Source of the DNA: Poronia punctata
Taxonomy: Eukaryota > Ascomycota > Sordariomycetes > Xylariales > Xylariaceae
Direction: 5' to 3'
DNA: 64,000 bases
Assembly: GCA_022579005.1 (NCBI GenBank)
Contig: MU401458.1
Span: forward strand, 310,001-374,000
Shown here: one piece after another, positions 1 through 11,953 of the stretch
How the letters are laid out: the number at the start of each line of letters is the position of its first letter
How positions within the stretch are numbered: the stretch's first letter is position 1
Made by a program: the position numbers and the translations under genes
Notes under the pieces: model-generated
The model's database searches: none
Told to the model about the DNA's origin: nothing
Seen by the model: the letters and a program-made list of their open reading frames with translations, nothing else

Positions 1-2000
1 CGATAAAACACTCAGTGAGAATTGGCCCGAGACTACTGCAAGATACAGAGAGCTGTGTATGAACGGTGTGGCGAGTTAATACTTGCAAAATGTTCTATTG
101 GCCTTGGGGGAAGGACGACATATGATTTCCAGGCCATTATCCCACGAGTACACACGTCGTTGATCTTTGATGTCTAACAGATGCGTAGGCCGATAATAGA
201 TTTTTTATTGGCTTTTCAGCCGAGCTGTCGAGGCCTGTCGAGGGCAACACAATTCTAGGTTAGGACGAAATGCAAGGGCCGATGCCGCGCAATTTATTAG
301 TTACTGCTGACCTACTGGTAATATTACCACAGCAAAGACCGGACAGCAACTTCCTTCCCATCTCCTCACTCCAGTTACACCTCCATTACAATCGCAGACA
401 TCTCTATTCGTTCCCCTAAGGAGACTCTATGCAGGTAATACATGATATTGGCCGTAAATTGTCTTCAAGTAGGACCTACAAGTACGAGTAACACTGCTAA
501 TGTTATCTTTTAAACATCATAAGAGACGAGGGGGGCGAGCTTGGGTTACAGACAACAAAAGTCGGTCACAAGACTTGCAGCCCCTAAATATTTAGGTTAG
601 TTACACGCAATTAAACCAATTGGCAAGCGGGCCCCAGAGGCCCCACCCCCTGAATCTGGGCACTCCTGGGTGAGAATATGTGGCTGCCAGGCTAAGGTAC
701 CTACTTTACTTTTCCTCCTCGTTCCCCAATTCAGGGGTAACCTGCATGCCTATGATCTTGGAGGCACATATCATTTGCACAGAACAATACCTTGCATGGC
801 GACACTGTTCTTGTATTAATTGCGCCAGGATTATTACACGCTATAGAGTTTTTAGTACAGCGTGTCGGAATTGATCTACTTCAAGTTTAGATAGACCCTT
901 GTCTACCTATCCAAGTATAGTTAAGCTACTTTTAGAACTCCTCATTCTTATTCTGTTTTGGTTTAGCGGATGAGCCTATTTCGTCGGGTTGGATGAAGTA
1001 CGTATCCACAATTGATGGTGACCAGGGCAGAAAGAAGACCAGAAGAACAGCGCCAGAAGAGAGGACAAGATGGTGCTTTCCAAAAATTAAATAACAGGAC
1101 AAGCGTGCCGACTCTATACGCACACCTCGACTTTGTACATAGTCTGTAGGCTTTTCCTCCCTTTCTTCCCATCCGCCGCGCTCTTTGTGTGAAAGAGAGC
1201 AGTAATCCAATCTACTCGTAACTTACCTACCAATCTCAACTACCAACAAGTTACTTGGCCGGCACGGGCAATGAATGTGCTGAGCAGACTAGCCTTGTCG
1301 CCCATTCCCGTTATTCAATTATTAATGTGAGTCGTGCCAGCAGAAGTGGGCGGATGGTCCTCTCTGTCTCTCGTGTCCGGCAAGTAAGCAAGCCTCCTCG
1401 GCCGGTATCTCTTCTTTTCTTCTTACCCTCATCCCACCTCTTCCACCGGAGCAGGCGAGTTGGTCGTCTCTACACTCGGTCTCGGCATCGTAGCTGAGCG
1501 GGAACCCCAACGATCGGGTTTCTTGGCTGTACACGGAGGAGTGGGTTTTTAGCGATCTTCTGCAGATATCATTCGCTTTCATTGCGAGCCAATCCTGGGG
1601 CGCTTGCAATCGACTTGGGACGGCTTGCCCACTCTTTTATCATCTACCACTTTTCCTCGGCGTTGAGCATTCAGCCCTCAGCATGCTGCTTTGACAGTAG
1701 TTGAAGACATCGGCCTTCATTAGCTTCGGATAGCAACAGCTGGTTGTCGCCGTACATAAGCGCCTAAGGCCGACCCAGAGTTGTGCGCAAGCTGTGTCGC
1801 AAGTTGTACCGAACACCGAATAGCTGTCGCGCGCTCAGAACCAGTCGGCGCGATGGACGGCATTCTTCTTGTACCCCCAGATCGGGGTACAATCCTTGGG
1901 CGGGCTGTGTGGAAGGTAGGCGCCCCCTCTTCACTTCACCCGTTGCGCCCCTCGTTTTGCACCATGACAGAGGACTGATCTGCCCATATCCAGCCGCGCT
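1..2000. other. gene-free left end
   Basis: I see no supportable gene. Open frames here are short (under 120 codons), overlap on both strands and resemble no family I recognise. The stretch 1750-2000 probably includes the promoter of the gene whose leader begins near 2000. Confidence 0.5.
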
Positions 2001-2319
2001 ATGTCGTCGTGGGGCCCCTCGCTCAGAAGGAAGGTCAACAGTCGAACCTTTCTCTTTCCCAGGTTCTGTCCACTACCCGTGCCAGAGCATCGCAACAAAA
2101 AGCTCCTACGGATGTGGTGTGCCTGTCGGTCTACAAGAATAAGGTGCGTACAATTTTGACACTCTTCGGGCTTTGTCCGGCACCCGTATGCTTTGCTCTT
2201 GCTAACGTCGTTATAGGACGATACAGAGCCGCTTCTTCAGCACTCGATCGCCTCGATATCTGACTGCCAGGTCCAACATATTGCTCATCGCAAAGGGGGT
2301 CAAGTCATGCCGACCCTAA
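2001..2319 (+). promoter_or_regulatory. spliced 5' leader with candidate uORF
   Basis: An intron at 2144-2216 has a strong donor (AAG then GTGCGT) and acceptor TTATAG with a GCTAACG branch site. It lies just upstream of the ATG at 2307. The main frame stays open back through the acceptor and across the join but has no ATG before 2307, so translation most likely starts at 2307. A different frame opens with ATG at 2001, crosses the same splice and stops at 2317-2319 (81 codons), overlapping the main start. That makes it a candidate upstream ORF. Alternatively the annotated start is wrong and a sequence error separates the ATG at 2001 from the main frame. Confidence 0.4.
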
Positions 2320-3803
2320 CCGTCCAGATATCCCCCGACCCGGCTACCGACAAGCTACGGAAGCGCCGATCGAGCCGGACCGGTGGGTTGATGACTACCA
2401 AGGACACGGGTCCAACGACGTTATGGTTCGTCACCGCCGAAGAATCCCGCCACGGCCTTGGCGAGTGGGCACGCTGTATACAGGGGCTTATGCGTCAAAA
2501 CCAGCAGTCACTGCCCTCGACACCCATTAGCCCAGCATCGCCAGCTTTTATTTACCCCTTCCCTCCTCTGCAGGATTCGGTGGAGGGGCTTGAGCGATTC
2601 GAACGGCCGGAACAACCTGATAGGCCCGATCATCAGGAGAGAAGTGAAAAGCAGCCGTCTGTTTTCAGCGCGAAGGGCAAACTAAGGTCAAAGTTGCAAT
2701 CCAAGGCGTCTGCACGGCCCCCTCCACCGACTCGGGACCATAGTGCGACATATCCTTCTGGTCCGCCGAGCCTCCGCTCCCGCAGGAGCGACATCTCTTC
2801 GCATGCTAGCTCGATGATCCCCGCGGCCATGAATTTCGTGCAGCAACACTACTCCAACTTGCAGCACTCCGAACTTCCCTCTCCTACTTCTACTGTAGAC
2901 GAATATCCCGAGCAGTTCATAGAAGGATGGACGTCGGCGCAAGGGCGGACTTCGGCTCTGAGTTCCCCCATCAGGGCTAGAGCCAGCATCAGCTCCTCTT
3001 CCCAGGGGCCTGCAACTCAACCCAGTCTTGACTCCAGCCCACCTATGGCGCCACGGGAGACTATTCTGGATAGGGCTTTTCAGATGAGGTGCATTCCCGG
3101 GTCGGATCGACCTGTAGCGGGAGACGAGAGACTCACTTCGCTAGCGCGGTTTGAAGCCCTCATGAGCGAGGTAGAGAGTCGACGGGGAAATGCCCATAGG
3201 CAAGCCCGAGAGCCTCTTCGGAGCACCTGGGAAGAGGATGAGAGCGAAGAAGATGACATCGATAGGCCCGAGGACAGTGATGATTACGCCTCCGATCGCG
3301 ATAGCAACCAAGACGACATAGATGCTTCAACACGCAAAGCGCTTAGATTCGTTGCTAACCGCCATGGTTCCACCTACAGTGACTCTGGACTGACTAATGC
3401 TCCGTCGATTGTACGGCCCCATTCAACGCAATCACGAAGCAGGCCTATGGCTCAGCGGACGATTAGTCAGCCTCATATTCCCGGCGTCCCCGTGCAAATT
3501 CCGGCGTCTCCAGGCTTAAGACAGGTTGAAGAGTACTCGGTGCGACGAGGGCACGAGAAGCGACACTCGACCTCGGACGTCAAAAACATGAGCTTCAACG
3601 ACTTTGCGAAACGGCTGAGCGGCACGAGCAGTTTATTGCTTGTCCAGTCCAACGTCAGTGGCGGCAGCAACCGGGGTAGTGGGGATTATACGCCCCGAGG
3701 ATCCATGAGCCCACGCGGGCCGAGGACACCTAGCGAGCGGGACGACAACTGTCGGTGGCGCGGTAGTATCGGCGTGTTTGGAAACGACAGCGGTTTCTTA
3801 TAA
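2307..3803 (+). CDS. conserved fungal hypothetical protein, low complexity
   Basis: This single coding exon gives 498 residues ending FGNDSGFL. I do not recognise a catalytic domain. The protein is mostly disordered: Ser/Pro-rich stretches at about 70-260, an acidic run rich in E and D at about 310-345, then a basic Ser-rich segment. The C-terminal 80 residues, with NMSFNDFAKRLSGTSSLLLV and a closing WRGSIGVFG, look like the conserved module of an uncharacterised Pezizomycotina family; this is recalled, not checked. The N-terminal part (LWFVTAEESRHGLGEWARC) is also well structured. It is preceded by a spliced leader. Such a composition fits a signalling or scaffold protein, but that is only inference. 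Confidence 0.8.
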   Translation: MPTLTVQISPDPATDKLRKRRSSRTGGLMTTKDTGPTTLWFVTAEESRHGLGEWARCIQGLMRQNQQSLPSTPISPASPAFIYPFPPLQDSVEGLERFERPEQPDRPDHQERSEKQPSVFSAKGKLRSKLQSKASARPPPPTRDHSATYPSGPPSLRSRRSDISSHASSMIPAAMNFVQQHYSNLQHSELPSPTSTVDEYPEQFIEGWTSAQGRTSALSSPIRARASISSSSQGPATQPSLDSSPPMAPRETILDRAFQMRCIPGSDRPVAGDERLTSLARFEALMSEVESRRGNAHRQAREPLRSTWEEDESEEDDIDRPEDSDDYASDRDSNQDDIDASTRKALRFVANRHGSTYSDSGLTNAPSIVRPHSTQSRSRPMAQRTISQPHIPGVPVQIPASPGLRQVEEYSVRRGHEKRHSTSDVKNMSFNDFAKRLSGTSSLLLVQSNVSGGSNRGSGDYTPRGSMSPRGPRTPSERDDNCRWRGSIGVFGNDSGFL

Positions 3804-5225
3804 TATCGAGGAAAACCACGATACGCGATACCCAACGAATTTCCCGATCTCCGTTCTTCTTCCTTCTCTTGGACCTTCTTACCCACAAGGCCTCAGGGTC
3901 ATGAGATATCGATTGTATATTTACGACCTCGGCCCTGTGGCCGCTTTTTATATGTATGACCTTACGATAATCGACAGACGGATGCCACTTTTTCTCTGCA
4001 TTAGACGGCACAGCGTTTGCTCTTTACAACATTGATTTTCCAGTTCACGATGCCATATCTGTTTCGATCGTGCTTGAAGATCTCTAGGACAAATCCGCGA
4101 CCGTTTTCGAAAATAGGGGAACGGACAACAGAACGTTTTCCAAGCATGAAAAGTTGTCATTGTGTTTTTACGACGATACTTTTGCCTTGCGAATCCCGAT
4201 GACCGCTTTGGTTGGTGGCTACTCGAACCTTTTTGAGCCAATCACCGGAACTATGGATCGGGTGATCTACGCCTACTTTACGTTTGTCTCAAATATTTCT
4301 CGAATTTAGACTCGAAGCCGGAGCCTTTGATTTTTCTCTTCGTTTGAAAGGCAAACGTGCAACTAAGAGACGGACTTTAAGCTTAATCTTATTATTACGT
4401 AGCGCTTTCCTAACTAGCGCGATTTCACACGAGGATATGAGAGATACCCACCCAAGCCCCCCCTTTCTAGCTACCTTACCTAGTACAAGTACCTACCGAC
4501 AATAGGAGTGGACGAGAAACCGAATAATCATTAAACTATATACACCTGACATTTTCACTTGACGTTGTGTTTTACATGTGATTCCCCCTACCGTATGACT
4601 CGAGGCGGATGGCCCAGTCTGAACAAGGTTCTGCCAGCTGCTGTAACCGGTCGTTTTTACCAACAATGTGTTCCTCGATTACCTATTTCTTTACAAGTCC
4701 AACTATAGTCTCTAACAATGCAATGTTTCTGCTTTTCTTTTATTCGGTATTTGCTATAGAGTTTACACCATTCCTTATGCTGTGGAAAAGCGTCGTTGAT
4801 AGTCTCCTTGTTTAATTACCTAGGTTAGGGATCAAGTATCCGAGAACGAAGCAAGGGAGAGAAACGCGTGACTTGAAATAGTCAGGTGAGACGATAAGGA
4901 TGGTAAGCTACTTTCTCGGAACTATAGATCACTTACTAGACTATTCCTTGCCAATGTGAGCAAGTGTTAGTATTTGCTTCCTGTCGACTTATAAGAGATC
5001 ATATATTGAATGGCAGCTGCCTCACTCACAAGGCCGGCTGAACTTGCAACTTCTTACGCAATACGAATTATGGCACTCTAATCAGGGGTATACAAATTAG
5101 ATACAGCACATGGGCCGAGTTTGTCTATATGGCCTCTGATAGCTCAATCCCAAGCACCCCATATCCTTGATACAATAAAACGCTTGCATATCAACCCCAA
5201 CCAGACGAAATGCACTGCCACATAC
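3804..5225. other. intergenic, no gene seen
   Basis: This is moderately AT-rich intergenic DNA with only short overlapping frames. It contains several TACCTA/TAGGTA words (for example around 4470-4497 and 4817), a motif that recurs through the gene-free parts of this window. Confidence 0.5.
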
Positions 5226-6045
5226 CTATTCACTTTTTGAATGGAACTGTTCTTTTTTCGTTGGTATCGGTTCTCGTTCATCCTCCTCATTGAGCATATC
5301 TAGCTCATGTTGTCGCATTGATTGAACCCTCTGTTTCTCCAGGGCCCATCGGCGGGAAATGGACTGCGGTGCATCCCGCGAGTAACGGACAATGCTGGAG
5401 ACGACCATCTTATAGTCAGGAGAGTTTCTCGACGCGAACCTACACATGTCTCGATGACCTGCCCGCAACCCTGCCCTGTCCGTGTCGTCTAGGATGGGCG
5501 CTGCCGAATTCTCGGTGACAACCTGTATCGTACCAGGAAACCTATCAGTATATGGATTGGGATATATGTGTCTAGGTTAGGGCGTAGTGCTGTGCTCACA
5601 TAGTCCCACTTATACCCCCAATCCGTCTTCTCCTGCTCCCAGAAGAAAAAGACCCTAAAGTTCTTCATCAATGGAGTGAAGTTATCCGTGACTTCCTGTA
5701 GTACTTCCGATTCCCCACTCAGCGCATTTAAGAGCTGAGATTGGGTGTCTATAAGCTTGGTGGGAATGAAGATGTCTATCATGCGTCGGGCGAATTTGGC
5801 CAGCTTCACTTTATGACTACCGAGGTGTGGCGTCCCGAAAAAGAGGATGCCATATGTAGAGACGTATATCGATCGTAGGTCAGGATGCGTGAGTTCTTGA
5901 CATCTCTTGGTAGCATCTCCAAGTCACCAAGCCAGAACCGTTTGTTGCCCGACTGGGTTGAAACTGTCTTGAAAACGTTACCGTTGATTCCATGGACGGC
6001 AATAATACTGTGATACGGGTAATAAATATCAATCTGCTACCAACT
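5226..6045 (-). pseudogene. DUF676-like alpha/beta-hydrolase remnant, nucleophile segment deleted
   Basis: Read on the minus strand from about 6045, one frame gives IIAVHGINGNVFKT, then FWLGDLEMLPRDVKNSRIL, then YGILFFGTPHLGSHKVKLAK, FTPLMKNFRVFFFWEQEKTD and, after an intron (5599-5523), VVTENSAAPILDD with a tail ending at a TAG at 5226. This matches the esterase-like domain common in fungal proteins and at the front of many fungal NLRs. In that family about 60 residues carrying the GHSLGG-type nucleophile elbow lie between ILTY and the YGILFFGTPH block; here the two blocks are joined by only a few codons. The catalytic serine is therefore gone. No convincing start codon or N-terminal exon is visible upstream. 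A rapidly diverged but expressed gene cannot be excluded. Confidence 0.7.
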
Positions 6046-6722
6046 CCGAGTGGTTGCGTCTTGAAAAAAAGAAACCGAGCATAGAAAGACTTACTCTACC
6101 TGCGGGTAGTCGCCGCGATAGACCCCTGTGAAAGAATGCTAAAACGCGGCCCATGGCCACAACCTCGAAACATGATTATTGCTGTGACTCACTGGGCAAG
6201 CACAGGAAACACCATGGAATCACCCGACGGTGATAGAGGGTTACTTGTGAAAGGATAGGTAATGCCATAATTGTGCTTGCTGCATGTTGATCCCAACAGC
6301 ACAAGCCCGAGAGCTGCCCATATGTATCCGGTATTGAATAACAGGCGGCTGCCCGATTCTGTATCAGCCCAAGCATCAAGGTACACATCTATTCTTGCCC
6401 TATTTTTGGTTACGAGCATCGTGCACCCCCTGTAGGACAGGGTTTGTGGGGTTGTATCACTTTGATTCTGCAGTTAGTCCCAACAACAATCACATCGGGG
6501 AAAGCTTGAAGAGCCGTGACGCTGAACAGGGGGCTGGGACCGGCGTAAATGAAGTAAATACACATTAGTCGCACACGAGTTGTTATGTCAAACTCGAAAA
6601 CCCGATCTTTCAGTTCTCGAGTCTATCTTCCGAGGACTCATGTAGTCTCGAGATTTCTTCAACGGAAAGGCGCACCATTTCATCCTTCTGTGGTGAGCTT
6701 ACACACATTTAAACCGTCAAGA
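6046..6722. other. intergenic between hydrolase remnant and P450
   Basis: No gene is supported. Two overlapping minus-strand frames (6176-6419) sit where the N-terminus of the hydrolase remnant would lie but show no family resemblance. The P450 promoter presumably lies in 6430-6720. Confidence 0.45.
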
Positions 6723-8790
6723 ATGCAGTTCTTACTGCTTTTGGCTGGTTTCGCGGGCCTTGTATTGCTTAGGCGTTTTCTCCAAGCAAGGCGTGAGCAA
6801 AAGGTAAGCAATTTTTCAATTCGCGCCGAAGGAAACCGCGACTTATACAAGTATGATTGGTAATAGATACTCGACGCGATTGCCCTTAGAAATGGCTGTC
6901 TCCCGCCGCCTTTGCTTCAGAACCAGCGGCCTTGGGGTGTAGATCGTCTAGAGCAGATCTTCCGCGCTGACTCGGAGAAACGATTGATGGAATTGTTCCT
7001 CTTCCACTTTCGTCAAACTGGTTACACCCTCAAACAAGTCTTCCTGGGCACCCCGGCATATGGAACGGTGGACCCGGCGAACCTCGAGGCCATTTTCTCG
7101 ACAAATTTCTGGGGTATGTGTTGTTCAAGAAGCTGGAGATGACAACGATGGAATGCCTTTCTTATTAATTGCATCTTTGTTGAAGATTGGTCGTTTGGAC
7201 CCCGAAGGAAGATCACTTTTCCCAGTAAGTAATCTTGTTTCGTAACTCCCATGCTCGAGCCGTAACTCTCTCCCTTGTTCCAGGGCTTCTTTAAGCCCTC
7301 AAGGTGTCCTGATATTGTGATTTATCCCGAAAGAATAGCAGTTGCTGACCGGGGATGCAATAGTGTTTGGAGATGGCATTTTTACTCAGGATGGGAGCGC
7401 AGTAAGTCTGTGACTCTTTCATGTTGTCTCATATGTTTGATGACTTTCAACAAGTTGTACGTGTAAGTGGTATATTCGAATAATCTGACGTCTTGTCTAG
7501 TGGAAGCATTCGCGCGAAATGCTCCGTCCACAGCTTGTCTACCGGCAATACGAAGACCTAGAGCTCTTTCGGGGGCCTGTGGAGGATCTACTTGACGTGC
7601 TCCCCCAAACCGGAGGCGTCGTGGATTTACAACCACTCTTTTTCCAACTGACGTTGGACGTGACGACAGCTTTCTTGTTCGGAAAGTCCATTCGCAGCTT
7701 GAAAGACCCGAAGGACTGTATGGAAAAGACATTTGCCCGATCCTTTGATACTGCTCAAAGATACGTCGCATACCGCTTCCGCCTCTTGGACCTGTACTGG
7801 CTCATAGACGGGCCCAAGTTTCGAGAGGCATGCACCAATGTAAACAAATTTGCCGACCAGATCATAGATCAAAACCTCTCTAATAGTGAGGCTGAAGATG
7901 CACAAGACGGCGGCAAATACGTGTTTCTGAAGTCTGTTGCCAAAGCTTGCCCTGACAGGGCTGCCTTGCGAGGGCAGATAATCAACATCCTAACTGCGGG
8001 CCGCGATACAACGGCATGTCTCCTGTCGTGGACATTGTAAGTCATTCATCATATGTCACATGGGAAAATGTCTGACTCTAGTAAAGCTTCCTCCTTCTTA
8101 GACACCCCAGAGTAATGGAGAAATTACGGGCCGAAATCGATGCCCTGAGTGTCAAGGACGAGGAGCTTACACGAACGGACTTGCGCAACATGCATTACCT
8201 TCAAAATATATTGAAAGAGAGTAAGTATATTTATCCGAAGATGAATTATTGGTAGTCGGTCCGATATTGACATAGTTAGCTCTTCGATTATACCCTTCCG
8301 TACCGGTTAATACGCGCACATCAACCAAGCACACCGTGCTACCTACCGGAGGCGGGCCCGACCGTACAGCTCCCGTATTAATACCTAAAGGGACGGCAGT
8401 CGCATACAGCGTCTATACTCTTCATAGACGGCCAGATTTGTACGGCATGGATGCCGAGTGCTTTCGGCCGGAACGATGGGACGAAGATATGCCCCTCTTT
8501 CGGGACCGCACGACGCAGACTTATGGCTACCTACCATTTAGCGGGGGGCCACGTATCTGCTTAGGAAGTATGTATCACGATCTGCACCCCATTGAAAGCT
8601 AGTACTGATGCCAGTCAAAGTGGATTTCGCATTGGTCGAAGCTGCGTATACCGTCGTGAGAATCCTGCAGCGATATCCTAAACTTACGCTACCCGAGGGA
8701 GAAAAGGTCGAGTTAGTCGGAGTTGAGAAGCAGCAGACAACGTTGGTGTTGCAAATTGCCGAGGGGTGTAAGGCGAAGCTGGAGTCGTAA
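6723..8790 (+). CDS. cytochrome P450, CYP52-like
   Basis: The eight exons are 6723-6803, 6867-7113, 7186-7224, 7364-7401, 7501-8036, 8087-8220, 8280-8567 and 8621-8790. They join in frame to 510 residues. The N-terminus is a hydrophobic membrane anchor (MQFLLLLAGFAGLVLLRR), so it should sit in the ER membrane facing the cytosol. Seen in order: GCLPPP hinge, GDGIFTQDGSAWKHSREMLR (about 123-143), I-helix LTAGRDTT (about 300), ExxR as ETLR (358-361), FRPERW (420) and the haem loop PFSGGPRICLG with ligand Cys452. The A-G-R-D-T-T helix and the WKHSR block are typical of the CYP52 clan, whose members hydroxylate alkanes and fatty acids at the omega end. The substrate here is not deducible. Exons 3 and 4 are only 39 and 38 nt. 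All key residues are present, so the gene looks functional. Confidence 0.85.
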
Positions 8791-9650
8791 TGGTTTTTTT
8801 GTGGACAAATATGTATACCGGTGTAAATGGCGTTGATTATCACGATGAGGCTGGGTACTTCTATAACATTGATAATAAGCAGCATGGTCGCGTCTCTGCC
8901 CTACTCTGGCACCGCGTACTTGGGAGACATGTACGAGTACATCGTAGTCGGCACATATTTTGGGAATCAGGAATATGCGAGCCTGCTCCGTTAGGGCTTA
9001 GCGTGTAGAGCTGGCTAGATAGTGAAATGTGGAACCTGATAATTCGTGCCTTACGTCCTACCTATTTGCATGAAGTATTGTTCCCTTCCCTGTCCTCTTG
9101 GGGTCTGCTTTCTATCGAGTTTCTCATCGACGGCCTAGGTTACATAGATAGACTAGGTCGCGACGAATGCCAAACGATTGAGTCGGTCTCGGTGGCGGGA
9201 GTAAACTCGAGTGATATGGCCTGCGCCCGGTTCTGCCCCCTTCCACGCTAGATTCCCTAGAGACCCGAACCCATCTTCAGTATTCAACTCGGTCGAACAG
9301 CCGGTCCAAAAGACACCCCAGTACCTAATTTAGATCCATGGCTCGGTAAAGTTACCAAATCTAGACCTCCTTGACTCACCTATGACGGTTCTCGTCGCAG
9401 TATCGAGACGGCCCCGGCCCCCGGGTTGTAAGTCGATGTTCTCGCGGATTCAAGGCTCCCTGCTGACGACCTTGCAGAAGACAAGACACCTTCGGGTAAA
9501 ATGTTTTCTACTTCATGTTGACGCTCCCTCAGCAGTATCTCGACGTCTTGTCTTCATCGCTTCGCAACCGCAACGGAAGCTAATCTGATATATTTGTCAT
9601 AGCCGCAAACACAAGTTTATAGCATGGCGATAAAGGGCTACTGAGCCTCA
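8791..9650. other. intergenic, no gene seen
   Basis: Only short frames occur between the P450 and the NB-ARC/TPR remnant. I looked for a P-loop coding segment (GGVGKT-like) that would belong to the downstream gene and found none. Confidence 0.5.
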
Positions 9651-9654
9651 CCAT

Positions 9655-11953
9655 GCCAGAGTGTGTTGTACTTATGGCTCAGATCGACAAGGCCGAAAGC
9701 GTGCGGATGGTCCGGAGCAATTGACCCAGTCGCGACTCGCACACCATAACCCATCTCTCTGAGCCCTGGCTTCTGGTGCTGGACGATGCGAACGATCTCG
9801 GGATGGACTTGTCGCAATCCATACCTAATAGAATTCACGGGCATGTCCTTATCACGACAGGAAATCCCGGAGCACAGCTTTATAACACGATTGGAAGTTT
9901 TCCATTTACCGGGATGGACCCGGAAGAGGCGATATCACTTCTACTCCTGCTGGCGTACCCGGAAAAACAGCTAGACAGCATAATGCAGATCTACAGGAAA
10001 GAAGCTGGTGTGATCGCATCGGAGCTGGGTTATTTGGCGCTGGCTCTGAAACAGGCGGCTTATACCTTCCGGACCCAGTTTCTCCCCTTGGCCAGGTATC
10101 TCCAGTCCTTGCTAGGCTGCCGACAAGCCCTTCTCAGCCGGCCCATGGTCAAGTCTGCAGCCGAAGCCAATATCTATGCCACTTGGGAGTTGCCGTTTAC
10201 AGATATACTGAGTGGAAAGACGACGCAATACCGTGATGCTGTCGAACTCATTCATATTTTCGCCTTTATGCATTTTGTCTCGATCCCCAGCGTTATTTTC
10301 CCACTCTGCTCTGACGGGTTGAAGTCCTTTGCCGGTCTCTCTGTCCGGCCAGCTGTACTTACGGAGCTAGCGTCGATGCAGACGGTTGAGGACAGAGTGA
10401 TGACGGCTGCTCGGGTGCTCTACGATCATTCCATCATATCTATTAGTGAGGCCGGGACCCCGTCGGATGTGAGTCTGGCAGAGAGCTCGGAGCAGGCCGG
10501 CCGGGGACAGCGCCTCAAATATTACTTCACTTTGCATCCTGCCATCCACCAATGGTCCCGCGAGAGACTTCAGAAGGAGGACCAGTCGAAGTGGTTAGAC
10601 TGCACTGCCGCTATCCTGGAGCATTCCGTCTCCCCCAACATGGAAACTTCGGGTCGGGCAATGCGACGGTTCCTGCTACCTCACATCGAGGCGTGTTTAA
10701 GCCTGTTGGAGAAGACGTACTGGGACCTACCTCATACGCTGCAGCAAGCGTCACACTTGGATAGGTTCGCAAAAGTGTACGCCGAAGCCGGACTTTGGAA
10801 AAAGGCGCGCTCACTACAGCTCAAGGTAGTCGATTTCAGATCAGCGAAACTAGGCGCAGCCCATCCTTTAACGATCGAGGCCAAGCGGAGTCTAGCACAT
10901 TCTCACTGGAACCTCTTTGACGTAGAAAGCTGCATCACAGTGCAGCGTAGCATTCTAGTAACCCAGATCTGGTCTCGCCCATCGCTCTCGGAATGGTTCG
11001 TCTGGCCATTCTGGAAACCATGGCACGTACCGTATTGTGTTACGCTGAGTGACTTGACCCAGTCACTCTGGCTAGCGGGAAGACGTGAGCTTTCAAGACG
11101 CGCTGGCACAAAAGCTGTCAGCGGCTTGGTACTGAAACGGGGTGCTGACGATCCACTAACACTTACGGCCATGTTCAACCTGGCTCGGACGTATCTTCAC
11201 ATTGGGGAACACGAGAAAAGCGAGGAGATACTAAGAATTGTCTTGGCAAAGCGTGAGCATTTCTTCGGGACGGAGCATCCGGATACCTTGATGGTGTGCA
11301 ATGAAATGGGCATGGCTCTGTGTGCGCAGAAGAAGTGGCTCCCAGAGGCCGAGCGGCTGGTGCATGGCGCTCTGGAGGCCCGCAAGAGGATATTGGGCGA
11401 GGAACATGCCTATACTTTGTGGTCTGTCAATAACCTCTCCAAAGTCTACTCAGAGCTCGGCCGTTATGTTGATGCTGCAGCTATCCTGGAAGAAATTCTT
11501 CCGACTGTGGAGAGGACACTGGGGGAAGACCACGCTGGCATGTATATGACCAAGGCCAACCTGTCTAAAGCTTATATAAGGAACGACAAGTGGGAAAAGG
11601 CCGGCACCATCATACAGTCCCTGCGTGGGAGGGTGCCCCCTGATCACCCTGATTGGATTCATGCGGAATGGGGCTACGCCTACTACGTCCTGCACGGCGA
11701 AAACGACCCGGAGGCTGCGGAGAATTGTTGCCGAAATGTCCTCTCCAAGGTTTTCGAGAAAAAGATCACCAACCCGGAGAATTTACGAGTGGTTAATATA
11801 GCAGAAATCTTACATCGCATATACGAAGAACAAGGCAGGGTTGCTGAACTTGAGGAATTAAAGAGGAAGTTCCCAAGTGTGGGCAACAATGAAGCCAGAA
11901 CATCTATCGACAACCTGCCGCTGCCGGAATGGAGACTTACGCAGCCAGGCTGA
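9655..11953 (+). pseudogene. NB-ARC/TPR protein, 5' end decayed
   Basis: A long frame from 9725 to the TGA at 11951-11953 has no ATG near its 5' end. It begins inside the nucleotide-binding domain with the Walker B block PWLLVLDDANDL, followed by HVLITTGNPG (RNBS-B-like), then about 250 residues of linker and winged-helix-like sequence. From about residue 320 come tetratricopeptide repeats of about 42 residues with the kinesin-light-chain/TPR_10 signature (AHPLTIEAKRSLA, DDPLTLTAMFNLARTYL, EHPDTLMVCNEMG, EHAYTLWSVNNLS). Just upstream, an AESVRMVR block is cut from PWLLVL by a stop at 9722 and by apparent frame changes, and the P-loop is absent. Such proteins act as fungal NLR-type receptors. 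I read this as a truncated remnant. A shorter protein starting at an internal ATG (for example 9803) is possible, because the remaining frame of over 700 codons is unbroken. Confidence 0.65.
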
